Assembly (NCBI RefSeq): GCF_047495875.1 | Contig: NC_092459.1 | Span: 13,954,965 to 14,018,964 of the forward strand | DNA length: 64,000 nt | Reading direction: 5' to 3' | Origin: Pithys albifrons albifrons | Lineage: Eukaryota; Chordata; Aves; Passeriformes; Thamnophilidae | Part shown: positions 1 to 12,545 of the stretch, piece after piece | Layout: every line of letters starts with the position of its first letter | How positions within the stretch are numbered: the first letter of the stretch is position 1 | Notes under the pieces: generated by a model | Databases searched by the model: none | Seen by the model: the letters and a program-made list of their open reading frames with translations, nothing else | What the model was told of the DNA's origin: nothing | Program-made: the position numbers and the translations under genes

Positions 1-3000
1 TATTGCACCTAGTTATTTTAATAGTCAACTGACCTTCTCTAAGAATGGGGTTCAGATCACATAAAGGTGATACTCTGAAGGGTCCTGTTTATTTCCATCA
101 ACAGTAATTGTTGGTGATTATCTCCAAAACAGCTACAAATAAAGGGGAAAAAAGAGCCCAAGTTAAAGTACCTTGCCATTATCTCTAGTGGTGCCCTTGA
201 AGTTCAAAGGCAGGGAGTGAAGATCTTCATTGTGCCTTGAACAAGCTGCCCTGATATGGGAAGGTGGATGAATCTGGGCCACATGAACTGCCTTATGCTG
301 AATATTTTGGCCTGTGCTCATCTATCACTATTTTATATGGTGAATCTTGGTAACAGGGTAAGAGGATGATCGAACATTTCTCTGTGCAATTCTTGGCCTC
401 AATGATGTGCCTTGGTCTTGAAACAATAATGTATGTGTGAAGTTTTACTATGCATAGGCAACACCAGTGTTACATAAAATACACGCAGAGATTTTGTTTG
501 TGTGTAAGTATTCGTAGATTTGGGGCTTTAAGTGTGAACAAATTCACAATAGCAGTGTTAGTAAATTTGAGTCTGTGTTTTCTGAGAAATAATTGGCTGA
601 GGAGGTCATTATATTTTAAGGCCCTATTTTGAAATTTATTTCTGTATGCCAAAATCACATATGTATTTAATAGATCATACAGTTATAGTCAATTGATTTG
701 ATCAATTATTATTAAGGTTTGAGATACTGGCCATAATTCTGTACTTTCCTGAAGCTTGTGAGGTCTGACTTAAACCGTGTAAGGTGCATGTAAGGTATTA
801 TTTCCATTTTACAAGCATGGGTGTTTGCACCTGATGTAAAATCTGGAAATTACGGTCCTAACAGTAACATGCCTTCCATCCAAGACAATACAGATTGTGG
901 CCCATGTTAGAAAGTGGTGCAGACAGATAGCAACGCATGACAGAAAGGAACTGCATGCTCTGGGCCTGGTATCCAGGCTGAGCACATTTCAGGAGCGCAG
1001 TTGGGGTTGATGCTGGTCTAGTCCCATGGACTGAGTGTCAGTAAACTCAGTGTATCAACAGGGGCACTCAGGAACACATCATTCTGGTTTAGCTCTGAGA
1101 CCATCCTGCAACAGGAGCCCAAGTGCAGTAAACGGGTACGATTGGGAGGTTTGACTCAGAAGGGTCCCTGTGATCCCAGCTAAAGCAGTAATACAGACGC
1201 ACCCACATAGGCTGATTCATGGCTCTCTTTAAGGGACTGCTTTTAAATCTTAATTGGCCTTTCTCAAGACTTTGTATTTAATTCTTGTGCCATCACTAAC
1301 CTGTTCAGGAAGGGTCAGTGCAGGTGTGTGGTTCCTGAGAGCATCGATCAAAGTTTTCTACCTCTCTGGCCTTGTAGAAGTGTATCAGCACAAGCAGATC
1401 AACAGTGATGATATGAAATGCAGCTGTGTGATCTGAATGTCCTTACTGAGTAGGCTTTGATTAGCCAGTCAGCACAGTAGTGTATTTTAAATCATTTTTT
1501 TCTCCTTGTGATGTGTATTGGTGTGCCTTGGTTCACTGAACACATCCCTGAACACATCACCCTTGAATATCACAAATACACATACTCTGCTTGGATTGCA
1601 CTGAGGTTTGTGGTACTATATAGATGCAAACCAGGAAGAACCACAGAGTGGAAAATAATTTCAAACTGTGTCTCACTGAGGAGTGGTACTGCAACAACAA
1701 CAACAAAAAAATCCAGTATAGGAACTAGATCCACATTGCTGATTATTCCTCTGCAATTTGCCTTTAAAACTTCTGATGGTCTTTAAACTGCTGTACTAAT
1801 GTTTCACAAGAAATGTAATTTTACAAAGTGACTTGTCTGGGAATAGAATGAGATGGAACATCTGTCCTTCTGGACTGCTGGAATTGCTTGGCTGAAGCAA
1901 ATGCAAGATGAAAAAAAACAGAGATAAAAAGACAGTTGAAAAAAGTAGGACTTGTTAATCTTTTCTCTAAAACACATACTAAACTTTTCAAGTTAAATTT
2001 ACTCATACTATTTCCTGCTATTTCATACTACTACATCTTCCCACATAACAACTGAGTTAAAAAAGGGAAAAAGCAAAACTGGCTTCATTACTGAGATAAC
2101 AGCATACACTAGGACAATTGAATAAGTCTGATCACAAAAATACAGTTTTACTTTTTAAAATTATGTAGATAAAAACCTTTAATGATCTAGACTCTTTATT
2201 CACGTTGTCAGCATCTCATCTAATTATTATGATGATCCTTATTTTGTTCTAAGCTGATGTTCTAGAAAACATACGAGAATAAACAACCATTAAGTTTTCC
2301 ATGCCAGAAAGCACTTTAAGACCAGTAAAAGGTAGCATTGTCTTTTAAAAATGTTTTCAGCAGCCAGTAATCTATTTTCATGGTGTTCCGTAAACCCTAT
2401 TATCAAGGCTGCAGATTCCTACACATGACCAGTCTTCAGTAGTGAACAAAAATGGCATCTAAATCCCAAGTGACACTCTTAAGTACTTGGCAGCAGAAGG
2501 GCTCTTCTGAGGAAGATTAAGTTAATGGAAGCGTTTGGGTAACATCTGCATGACTCTTCGTCCTGGTATGGCCAACTCACACTGCCACAACACGTGACGG
2601 AGGATTTCTTCGATTATCACTTAAGAACAAAACTGGCTGAAGTTCCTTTCCAGACACTTGTCAGGCTGCAGTGTATGTCTTGGAGTATTTATGTGGTGTA
2701 AACAGGCACAGTTAGAAAGGCTGGCTGGTATGGACTTTGAAGAGCACTTCATAAAACTCAGATTACTTGTTTAATAAAAAGTAAAAGATATTGGGGGAAG
2801 ATTTGTTGTTGTTGTAGCTACTGCCTATTTATCTTATTTTACAGCAAGATGTGCTGTCTTTTCCAATTGAGTGCTGCTGCAGGCACACACAGCCTTGTTA
2901 ATACAGGCGATTAATGCACTTGTCCTTCACCTCAGTTGACCTGAGTGTAATTCTGTTATTTTGTTACAAGTTAGAGTAGTTTATTGGCCTTTCTTTAGCC

Positions 3001-6000
3001 CCTAGCTGGTGCCTTTCCACCTCGTAAAACCACTTCACAATTTGGCGTGAGTGCTGTATTCTGATGTGAAAAGACCCAGGGTTGCAGCAACAGGGAAGAG
3101 GCAGATCCCAGCTGAGCGACATCTGCGAAGGGGGACCTTGTCCAGGGACTGGTCTCACTTGGTTTTGCAGACTCCTGTCTGAAATCAAGAAGATCCTTGC
3201 TTGTCTGCATAAGGCAACATTGGTTTCCATGCCTAGACTGAACAGAAGTTACTTGGTTTCATTTTCCATTGGACTAATATTAAAAGAAGAAGGATGAAGG
3301 GAACATGAAGAAGTCAGTTATATCAGTTTTGAATGGCAAAATTTATATTTGTTTTGAGATTTGCTGACAGTAAGGACAGAGTGGAATAGAAATCTTAAAA
3401 TCTTTGAAAAGGTTTTTATTCTCTACTGGGTATTCCTACTCTTTCAAGCCTCCTTTCTTCCTTTGCTTTCCTTGCTGTCACCATGAGGTGATTTTCATCA
3501 ACAGCTACAGGGGGAACCTAACAAACTAATGCAAGCTCCACAAAAGTGCCTCCTCCACTCTACTTCAATATCTGGCTAATTGGAAAATTATCTTGAATTA
3601 CTATTCTAGGATTTGGAATAAAACATGACATGTCTCTGCAAGTTTGAAAAGAGATCCATCCTGAGGAAAGAGAAGAAGCTCAGTTTTTTTTTCCCATGGA
3701 AAATGAGTGTTTTAGATGAAATTGGCATATTCTAGAAGAAAGCCTTGGAAACTGCATTTCAGATTTGTGTATATGAACATAAGACTCAGCCTTTTCAGTA
3801 GTTATACAGAAAAATAAGATCCGAAGAACATAAACCAGCCTGAAATTAAAAAAAAGAAACCACTTTCAGAGTTTCACAGGAAAGAAACAAAAATCAAGGC
3901 AAAAAAGTTGCTTTGGCCAAAATTTGCTATCAATTGCCATTCAGGACTGAGCAGTAGAGAAGTGTCATTCAGATCTATCTACTGAAATTTACTGTCTTTT
4001 TTTTCCTGAGCTTCAAATTCTAACATTACCATAAGGGAAGTCAACTAATTGTTCATAATTTCCAGTATGTATTCATTTTATCCAAGGTGTCTGATGTTAG
4101 AATTTCCCCAGATTTTGTTTAGATCAAGAAGTAGTTAGATTTTCATTGCAATTATTTTTTCTTGAATCTCTTTCAAAGGAAAGATATTGGAAGGCAAAGA
4201 TTGGTTTTGCCTGCAGATTTCATTTGACTAATGTTTTCTGTTTTAGGAGGGGGTAGACATCCACTGTAGAACAGCCTGCTAGTTTCAGATGTTCTTTCCT
4301 CTTTGTTGCTGGTTACCAATGTGTTTTTTTTTTCCTATAGTGCCATTGCCCTAATTGAACCATTTGGAAAGAGAGTGAGAATCTGCATCAGGATAATGTC
4401 ATTCAGATTAAAGAGCTTTCCTTGTGTTAAATTAACCTGCTACCCTTTGTGATAGGAATGAAGAGGAGCTCTGTGGTAGGGGCAGCTACCTCTGGCAGTT
4501 ATGGGGGGACCCTCTAACAGCAGTTTCTTCAACAAGCATTGACCACCACTTGTAAAGATTTTCAAATTGCCATGCTTCCCTGGGTGTGGTAGGGCTTGGG
4601 ATACATCACAGGGCCTGGGGTTTTCCAGTTAATGCAGTGAGTTAAGGAGTTTATGTTTCTTGAGAATGAACAGATGAGTAGATGAGTCTTCTTATGAACC
4701 GGTCTAGTAAAAAACAACCCCAAACTCCCACCCAAACTGTATTAATAGAAGATTTGATTTTGTAGACTTTACTGAACTTCTTATCCTACTGACCTACCCA
4801 CTTTAGTGATTGGACAAAAAGACAAGAATACTCTATTGTTAAACCACAGCCTGCTCAGCACATTCCCAGCAGTGTCAGCATGGAAGCAAAGCATCTTATC
4901 TGGGAAAGTGTGATGAGGATGGAGATGTGACAATTGATGGGACATGTTGTGAAGCCAGGCCCTTCCTGTCACAGCCACAGTCTCAGCCTCTGCTCATAAT
5001 CTGCATTTCTGTGAGGGGAAGTTTAAAATCTCAGGTGAGATTCTAGGCCTTTAGTTTGGTGACTGAAGTGTAGTAACTTGTGAAGCCCAAATGCCAGTGC
5101 CTGGCAGTACTGTGTGTAGGCATTGCCCTGAATACCTTGCAGATGAGCGTAAAATGGTTTTTGCTATACAAAAATGCTGAAGGTCTGTCATGAACTTAAG
5201 GATGTTAATATAAAAAAAAGAACACCAACCTTGTTAATCTATCAAAAGCTACCTTAAAACTGGTGCTTTTTAGTTACTGTTGAATTATATTCTTTGGGCC
5301 ACATCCTCAGGCGCTGCAGACATTGTGCTGAAGGCAAGCAAGCAATGGTAGTTTGCAACAGTTGAAATTTTGGGTGCTTGGGGCTGTGTATGTGTGTTGT
5401 ATGTGGCCTGGATATTTACTGTGGATCTGGATTGCATGCAGGGGATCTGATGGTGGAGAAAGAAAATTCTCTTTCCATGAAGTGCTGTCAAAATACTGCT
5501 TTTGTAATTTGAATCATCAGGGCTCTAGCTTTCAGACTTGAAATTGTTTAAAGATGTCATAAATATTTCTGATATTCTGTTAAATGCAGTCTGCTTTGAT
5601 TACCAAACCTAGCTTGAGTATTGCACTCTGGGGGGTAATGATAATATTGATTTACCTACGTATAGGGTGTAGTATATCAGTGTTATCAGGCGTGACTTTA
5701 TTTTAGTAGAGACTTTACAATACAAATCTAATCTGATAGTTTTATATGATCTCTGGCTCTGGATGTTGGAAATAGGCTACAGCTTGTGTTGTAATGGTTT
5801 TGTTTAACGCAGCACATGGCTTTTCAAAAGCATTTGAGGGGTAACATTTGCTCAGGGTTCTGTTCTTACCCACAAATGGCCATTTTAATGATGACTCACA
5901 AGAAACTGTTTGAAATGTTTCAGAAACCTGTTGCCCTAACTTTGATATTCTTGTTTGAAGGTCACTCTTTTAGAGGCAGCAAGCTGTGTAGTACTGTCTG

Positions 6001-9000
6001 AAGGATTCTGGAAAGAAACTTGCTGCTGAGAGGGATTCAGAGTGGCTTAGGAGAAGAAAATATCTTCTCTTACCTGCTGCCTGTTGAGAAGCGACCCTGC
6101 TACAACTCATTTCTTGCTGCTCCTAATACACTTTCAAGGGAGAGGAAACCTTTGCTTCAAGCCTGTCACCAGCAAGTGGACCAGCAGAGGACTTGGTTAC
6201 ATGGTACAGTCTGAGGCCCAGTTTAACTTTGCTTCATCTTTCCAGCAATCCCAGAGCTCTTCAAAAATGTGGGTGGAGATCTCTTGTACATGCTTACTAT
6301 GGTTACTCGCCATGGAAAACAGTATGAACAGCCAACACAGGCTCCAGGTGGTGGATCAACATAATCATAATTGACTTGGGCAGACGACTGGCAAGATACC
6401 ATGAGAAATGGTTGTACATCCATCCCCTTGAACTCCATTTCTTCTCACAGTGGACAGGGATATGGAGGTAAGTGGCAGTGCCTCCATCTTCTGTTTCCAG
6501 CTATCATAAACCCATGTCCTTTTGTCTGCAGGAAAAGGGTGCATGACAACTGTCTGGTACAGCAGACTTAGAAATTTGGGGGGGTTAAAAACTGCTTTCA
6601 TGAAAAACTAATAAAAATTTAAGTCTGTCATTCAAATCCAGTTGGGTTTAATAGGAATGAACAGCTTTAACCAGTATTGCATGTTTGCCAGTACATTTGG
6701 CTAAAAAACAATCTTGGTGATGAGTCAGGAAGGTCCATATTTTCTCCCTTTTCCTTTCTTCCTCCATCATCTATTGCATATATATTTCTGCTCATCTGAA
6801 CCAGAAAGGGAAATGGTGTGGATATGGAAGAGAAGCAGGAGTGTTCAACATGTTTGCAGCGTGCTCACAGCAGGCCTGTTGTGTGAGATACAAGTGGTGA
6901 ACCAAGTAGCAAGAGAAGAAGTTTTGGCTTGTGGTTGGCCTTGCGGCCGAGCTCTCTAGCTGGTGGAGCAGCTGCAGAGGCAACCGGGGCTGAGCTGGCT
7001 GTGAGGAGATGGGGAAGTAGATGGGCTCTGGTCAGTGCCCATCCCTCCCGCTTCCCTCAGTGCAGAGTTGTGTAGGGAGCTCTTTTGCTCAGAGGATGTT
7101 AGGACACAAGCGATGCCTCCACTGAACCACAGAGAGGAACAAGTACCAGAGTTGCCGAAACCAGGGACTGTTAGATGCTATGAGAGCTTGCTGCACTTCT
7201 GGAGCATTTTCTGCACCCCATCCTCTTTCGCTGGAGCTCTGTCTCTCTCCTTTCTGTATCTTACCACTCTGCAGTCCTTTCACTTCATTTTTGCTCCTTG
7301 TCTGCTCTATCTTCATCGCTTCTGATCTATTTCTCCTTAAATCTTTCCTTGTCAGTCACTTGTTTCTTTTAGTTCCACACTCCCTACTTTATTTAAACCC
7401 TACTAAGAAGAAAACCATGAGTGGACCTCCTCTGAAATTGTGTCTATCACACAATTTGCTGGCTGTGATACTGCCTTTCACTCAGCCTTTCTTCCATCAT
7501 TCCTTGTTTTGACTGTGAGAGCAGGGCCTGGCTGTAGCTCTGTGTGCCCTGACCCTGGTGAGACTGAAGGTACTCCATTTGCAGTAGTTCTTAGGCACTG
7601 ATGTTGTAAGCAGAATTAATAATTTGAGTGGATGCAGTTGCCAGTGTGGCCACAGACTTACAATGTAACTGTGGGAAATCTAAATCTCCTGGTGTCTCTG
7701 ATCACTCTCTATAAAATAACACTTTTCTTCTAGCCTTTTAATAAGAATACATGGCTAAAACTAAATTGGCTTTTTAAATCTCTTTCACCATGAATAATCT
7801 TCTCTGTGATTAGCAGGACAAGTTATGTATGCAGTTGTTTTGAAATGGTAAATTTTAGTCATACCTGTCTCTTCTCAAATGTTACATGATTCTGCAATGT
7901 GATGTACTGATTTGTTGCTCACAAATCCACATGAGTACACAAACATTCTCATTGCAGTTCTGTTGCTGCTTCTCCTTTGGAAGTTCCCACCGGAAAATTG
8001 CAAGAAATGGTATCTAGGAAAAGACTGCTGCAAGTTTATTTATCCACCCATCAACTTGTATGTTTTGCACCTGCATGGGCAGAGAACGAATGGCAATGGC
8101 TACACATGTATGAACACATGTTCACATGACGAGCACACTGGTAAACAATAAACAAGGCAATGGTCCGAGCTTGTTGCTATTCCATGAGCCCACTCAAGAG
8201 TATTACAGATGTGGAGAAGTGCAGTGATAGTAGTGCAGTGTAGGCTATAATCATACTTATATAGCTCAAGGAAATATAGTATGTCTTATTAATTATGGAC
8301 CATAAATATATTTTGAGATCCACTGATTAAAGGGAGTATTGAAATCTTTGCATTGCAAGAGAACCGTGCTAATTTTCACAGTTCAGTGGGAGACCCTTTG
8401 TGTCTGAGTTAATTTTGCAATTTATTAAGTTAACATACCCAGCACAGCAAAGCTCCTGCATCACAAATTGCAATTCTTCAGAGTATTTTTACAACAATAT
8501 TATCTGTTTTAGTTATTTACAGTGCTTAATGACTTCCTAGTAGTTGTCAGGAGCATCTGTTTTACGAAAATCAATGAAATCTTATTCACAGAGGCTGAAA
8601 GGCACGTGGGGATGCTGGTCAGATATGAAGTTAAGGGTCCCTTCTCCCACCTGCACAGTCTGTTTGCCACTGCTAAGTTAGCCTGTTGTCTCTTTCCAGA
8701 AGTACTGGAAAAGCCCCTGAAACCAGCACTGTGGCTTAATTAGGAACTATTTAAAAGACAGATATTTTTGTGTGTATTTCATGGTATGCAGAACAGTGTG
8801 ACTGGTACTATACTATTGTTGACAAAAGCTTGATAGTAGCCAAATACTAGATGAAAAGATGTTTTCTGTGTAAAACAGTGTTTACAAGTTTGGAAATAAG
8901 GTCATCTTAAAAGTAAAAGTAAAGATCTTTAGTGTCTGACAGAAGGTAAATTTGCTCAAATGAGACCAATAAGGTTTCAGATGACACAGCTCTCAAAAAT

Positions 9001-9121
9001 CAAATTGTCATGCAGGTGTTAGTACAGAACACACTTGCTGCTAAGTAACAAAACCACCTTACAACAAAGCAACTTGATGAACAAGGAAGTCTCCTAAGCA
9101 TTGAGATGTGACTGTCTTAAG
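1..9121. other. Non-coding DNA, no recognised gene
   Basis: This is AT-rich, mostly unique sequence without any recognisable coding exon, RNA gene or full repeat. Open frames are all under about 110 residues, occur on both strands and show no domain or family resemblance. A splice-like acceptor/donor pair at 6451-6467 and a pyrimidine-rich block at 7195-7370 are the only local structures I could point to. The stretch could be intron or intergenic DNA; the sequence alone does not distinguish these. Confidence 0.6.
7195..7370 (+). repeat. Pyrimidine-rich block
   Basis: The plus strand is strongly biased to C and T over roughly 175 bases, with runs of CTCT, TTTC and TCCTT, ending in a TTTCTTTTAG that resembles a 3' splice acceptor. 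It is low-complexity rather than a clean tandem repeat. The bias explains the 110-residue leucine-, serine- and phenylalanine-rich open frame that crosses it, which I do not regard as a gene. Confidence 0.45.
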
Positions 9122-9549
9122 CTGGTGAAGGGTCTAGTGAACTAGTCCTGTGAGGTGCAGCTGAGGGAACCAGGGTTGCTTAGTTTGGAAAAAAGTTCAG
9201 GAGGAGGGACGTTATCACACTCTGTATCTGAAAAGATGTTGTAGTGAGGTGGGGATTGGTCTCTTCTCCCAAGTAACAAGTGATAAAACAAGGGGAAATA
9301 GCCTCAAGTTGCACCAGGGAAAGTTTAGATTAGCTAGTAGGAAAAATTTCTTGACCAAAACGATTGTCAAGAATTGGAACAGGCTGCCTGGTGATGTGGC
9401 TGAGTCACCATCCCTGATGGTATTTAAAAGATGTGCAGATGTAGCACTTAGGGGCATGGTTTAGTGGTGGACTTGCCAATATTAGGTTTACATTTGGATT
9501 TGGTGATCTTAAAGATCTCTTCCAATCTAAGTGATTCTACGATTCTATG
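9122..9549 (+). mobile_element. CR1 LINE, 5'-truncated 3' end
   Basis: This is the 3' end of a chicken-repeat-1 (CR1) non-LTR retrotransposon in plus orientation. The open frame at 9249-9464 reads as the end of the CR1 ORF2 reverse transcriptase protein: GLFSQVTSDKTRGN, then KNFLTK, then NWNRLPGDVAESPSLMVFKR, all typical of that terminus. The sequence finishes in the diagnostic CR1 3' tail, TGATTCTACGATTCTATG, at about 9530-9548. Only about 430 bp remain of an element whose full length is about 4.5 kb, the usual 5' truncation. Substitutions relative to the family pattern indicate an inactive fossil. CR1 insertion makes no clear target duplication, so the left edge is approximate. Confidence 0.9.
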
Positions 9550-10585
9550 TAATTCCCCTTTCTTGGCCTGGTGGATCTGAAATTCTCACCCTCAAGATTA
9601 TCAGGACACCATCTGGACTTCCTTTGAGCTCAGCACATGGGATTATATCTTTTTTTCTCCCCATCAGTGCAGCATCTCACAAGTCCCTCTCACCAACACT
9701 CCAGTAGTCCTGCATTTTGTATCTCTTGCTATTCCAGGAAGCCCAAGCATATATGCTTGGCATGTGTGCCAAAGCCAATCGTTCTTGCTGTTTCCAGCGT
9801 GTTGGTGGTTGAGACTTCATTCTCTGCTGCTTAACACTTCACTGGCATTTGGGACTGAGCATTTTGCTGTACAGAGTGCCTTTCCCAGAGCAGGTAGCAC
9901 AGGCTGTTTAACCTGTCTTTCCTCATGGAAGACACATATTGCTTTTTTTGGAAGAGAATTCTCACCCTCTTCTGCTTTGACCAAGGCTCTGTGCTGATAC
10001 ATCACTCCTCCTTCCACTGACAGGGAAGTTGGTTCTTCCCTTGCCATTGGCCTCAGTTTTGTGGTTGGCTGCCTTGTGGCCATTACCTTGTCGTGAAGTC
10101 TAGTTATCTTGACAGAAACCAAATCTTGTCCACAGACATTGTCTGTATAAAATAGAAAATAAAGTATGCATGCCCATGCTAATAATTTTAAACATCAGGC
10201 TTAGCTGGGCTGTAAACCAAGTTAGGTCCAGTCCTAATCAAGTTGTTAGGAGACTACACATGCTGAGGCAATCCATCCATGTTGCTATTTGTGTGGGTAC
10301 ACCTTAATGCTTTTTGTAGCTCTGCTTTGGCATCCCAGAGGAACCTGCTGCAGCTCACCTTCTTTCTTGTTAGCACAACTGCTTATATTTTGGTGCAAAT
10401 GAAGGGGAACAGCCGGTGTCTTGTTTTACTGTAGTGTGAGGAAAATCTATTTCAGTGCCTGAGGAAGGAACTGCTGGTTGCAGGTGTTCACGAGAGATGT
10501 GTTCCTCTTTGCCCCTGTGCTCCTGGAGGGGAATTCAGCAAAAAAGGACCTGCATGTGGAGCACAGTCCTTGACTTCCCCAAAGC

Positions 10586-10609
10586 TATATAAACACAGCA
10601 CATGTGCTG
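10586..10609 (+). promoter_or_regulatory. TATA-like box with E-box palindrome
   Basis: TATATAAA lies at 10586-10593 and is followed three bases later by CAGCACATGTGCTG (10596-10609), a perfect 14-bp palindrome containing an E-box (CACATGTG). The DNA downstream is locally GC-richer, with GGGCCCCGG and several CpGs. The combination could be a core promoter firing near 10615-10625 on the plus strand, but TATA-like strings are common in AT-rich DNA and no coding exon follows. Confidence 0.2.
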
Positions 10610-12404
10610 GTGGGCCCCGGTGTGCCGAGGGTGTGTCCTCCCGGTAGAAAAGAGGTTTAGATGATGTGCTGGGTTTATATGTTAACCTGTGAAATTTTTA
10701 ACCTTTTTGTTCATACACAGTTTGTAATGGATGTTTGTTGGTCACATCTAAGGATTCTTTTCATTCCTGACTCATTTACTGAAATTTTTAAGACGATGAG
10801 CAGCAAATAACAATAGATAAATAATGAATGAATGAAAGGTCGTAGTCCAGCATCTTATCCCTAATAGTCTGCTTGCATCTCACTGGCTGTAATTTGCCCA
10901 CTTAGTCACTGACCTGGTAAAATTCTTGAACACATATAGAAGTGTATGAATAGTTTGCTAAAAATATTTTTTGTTACTTACTTAAAATTAGACATGTCAG
11001 TAGTTCCCTGTGAAGATGATGTGTTTATTCCCATGCTCATGGGCAATGTATTAGGCATCACTCTTTCACATACTCACAGAAATGCTTTATCTCTAGTGAA
11101 ATATGCCACCTCCTTTCTCGAGCTAAATGTTTCATTCCTCTCACTCACAGATCTAATACCACAGTGAATTAAATGTATTGATGAATCAGGACTGAGAACT
11201 ACAGTAATTATAATTGCTTAAAAATAATTCCACCAGACATAGCTTGGAGATGTCATTTTCTGTGGGCATGTATGCTCTAAGTATAGGTATATAAAACAGC
11301 GTGTGGGAACGAGATGCTATTTAACTCGTAAATGCAGAGCAGAATTTTATTGGTCATAGTAAATATTTGTTCAGGGAAAAAGAACGGAGGTGAGAACAAT
11401 CCATATGAAAAGAAAGCACATTAGTACCCAGAACACTGAAAATATTGTTCAAGGACAGTTTATCCTTGTGGAAAATATGACCCCCTGTAAAGCTGCTGAG
11501 TCTGTTTGCAGATCTTTTCAAAATAGAGTCCTTGCATTTGCCATTTTAGTTTGTTTTGGCTGTTGGTGTCCAAACTACATTCCTAGCAAATTGCATGAAG
11601 TGCTTATTCCATTATTTCTATTGTTATGTTTCTCAATAGAATGTGGTTATCTTTAGCTAGTGTCATGCTTTAGTACATTAGCACTAAAGTGCACTGATGA
11701 TATTGCAGAGAGTGTGAGGCAGCTGACATTGAACTGGTACCTTGTACCTTGTCTCCAGAGATTCCTAAATGAGAGGTTGCTTTAGCTTAAAATGAAGAAA
11801 GAATACTTGCATTTCTTCATAACCTAGTCTACTTTTGTGAAACCATGACCTGTGCCAGTTCATATATGTTCTGCTCAAACTCTGTCCAGGTGCTGGGATT
11901 TGCTTGACTGGTCCGAACTGGTTTTTGGATGAGAGCTGCTCTAATCTGCTCTGAATTTTTATTTTGCATGGCTTCAGTTTTCACATAATGAGCCAGCTTT
12001 ATCTGTCATGTGCACAGTTCTGCTTTCTTCATGTCCCAGTTCATAATTTTGTTACATGCCTTTTGTCCATAGAAAATAAAGGAATCAGGGAACTGAAATT
12101 GAATTAGACCCAAAACGTGCTTGAGTTTCCTGTTTTTCTTGTATTAAAATACTTTTTCTATTGAGACCCAAGATGCAGCAGTCTCCTAACCACAACCACA
12201 GGGACAGCAAGAACACCCTGAGTTTTGTCAGACAGCACAGGGAAAGGGTCAGATCTGGAAGAGGGCTGGGGATGTGCTGGGCAGGGCAGTGTGGGAAGAA
12301 TGCTGTCCTGCTGCACTGGCAGCTGCTCTGCTGCTGGTGGACAAACGAGTTATTTTTGCCCTGGACACTGGCAATGACTAGGTTTGTGGTTCACCCCTTG
12401 TCCA

Positions 12405-12545
12405 AGTCAGATGTCATCTTTCTCTTTCATCCTCCTTTCCTGCTGTTTTTTCTGCTGCCCATTCTTTACTCTCATCTTTTTTTTTTCCAATTGTATCCCA
12501 CTCCTCTTTCTCTCACTCTGTCCTCATTTCTTCTCCTTCTTTAGC
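12405..12545 (+). repeat. Pyrimidine-rich block
   Basis: About 140 bases of the plus strand are nearly all C and T, including a T run near 12477-12488. The block ends in CTCCTTCTTTAG at about 12534-12545, which resembles an intron 3' end. The overlapping 127-residue open frame owes its hydrophobic tail to this composition and is not a credible membrane protein. Confidence 0.45.

Noticed and set aside
785..850. MIR relic
   Set aside because: Only about 25 bases (TATTATTTCCATTTTACAAG) resemble MIR and the flanks do not.
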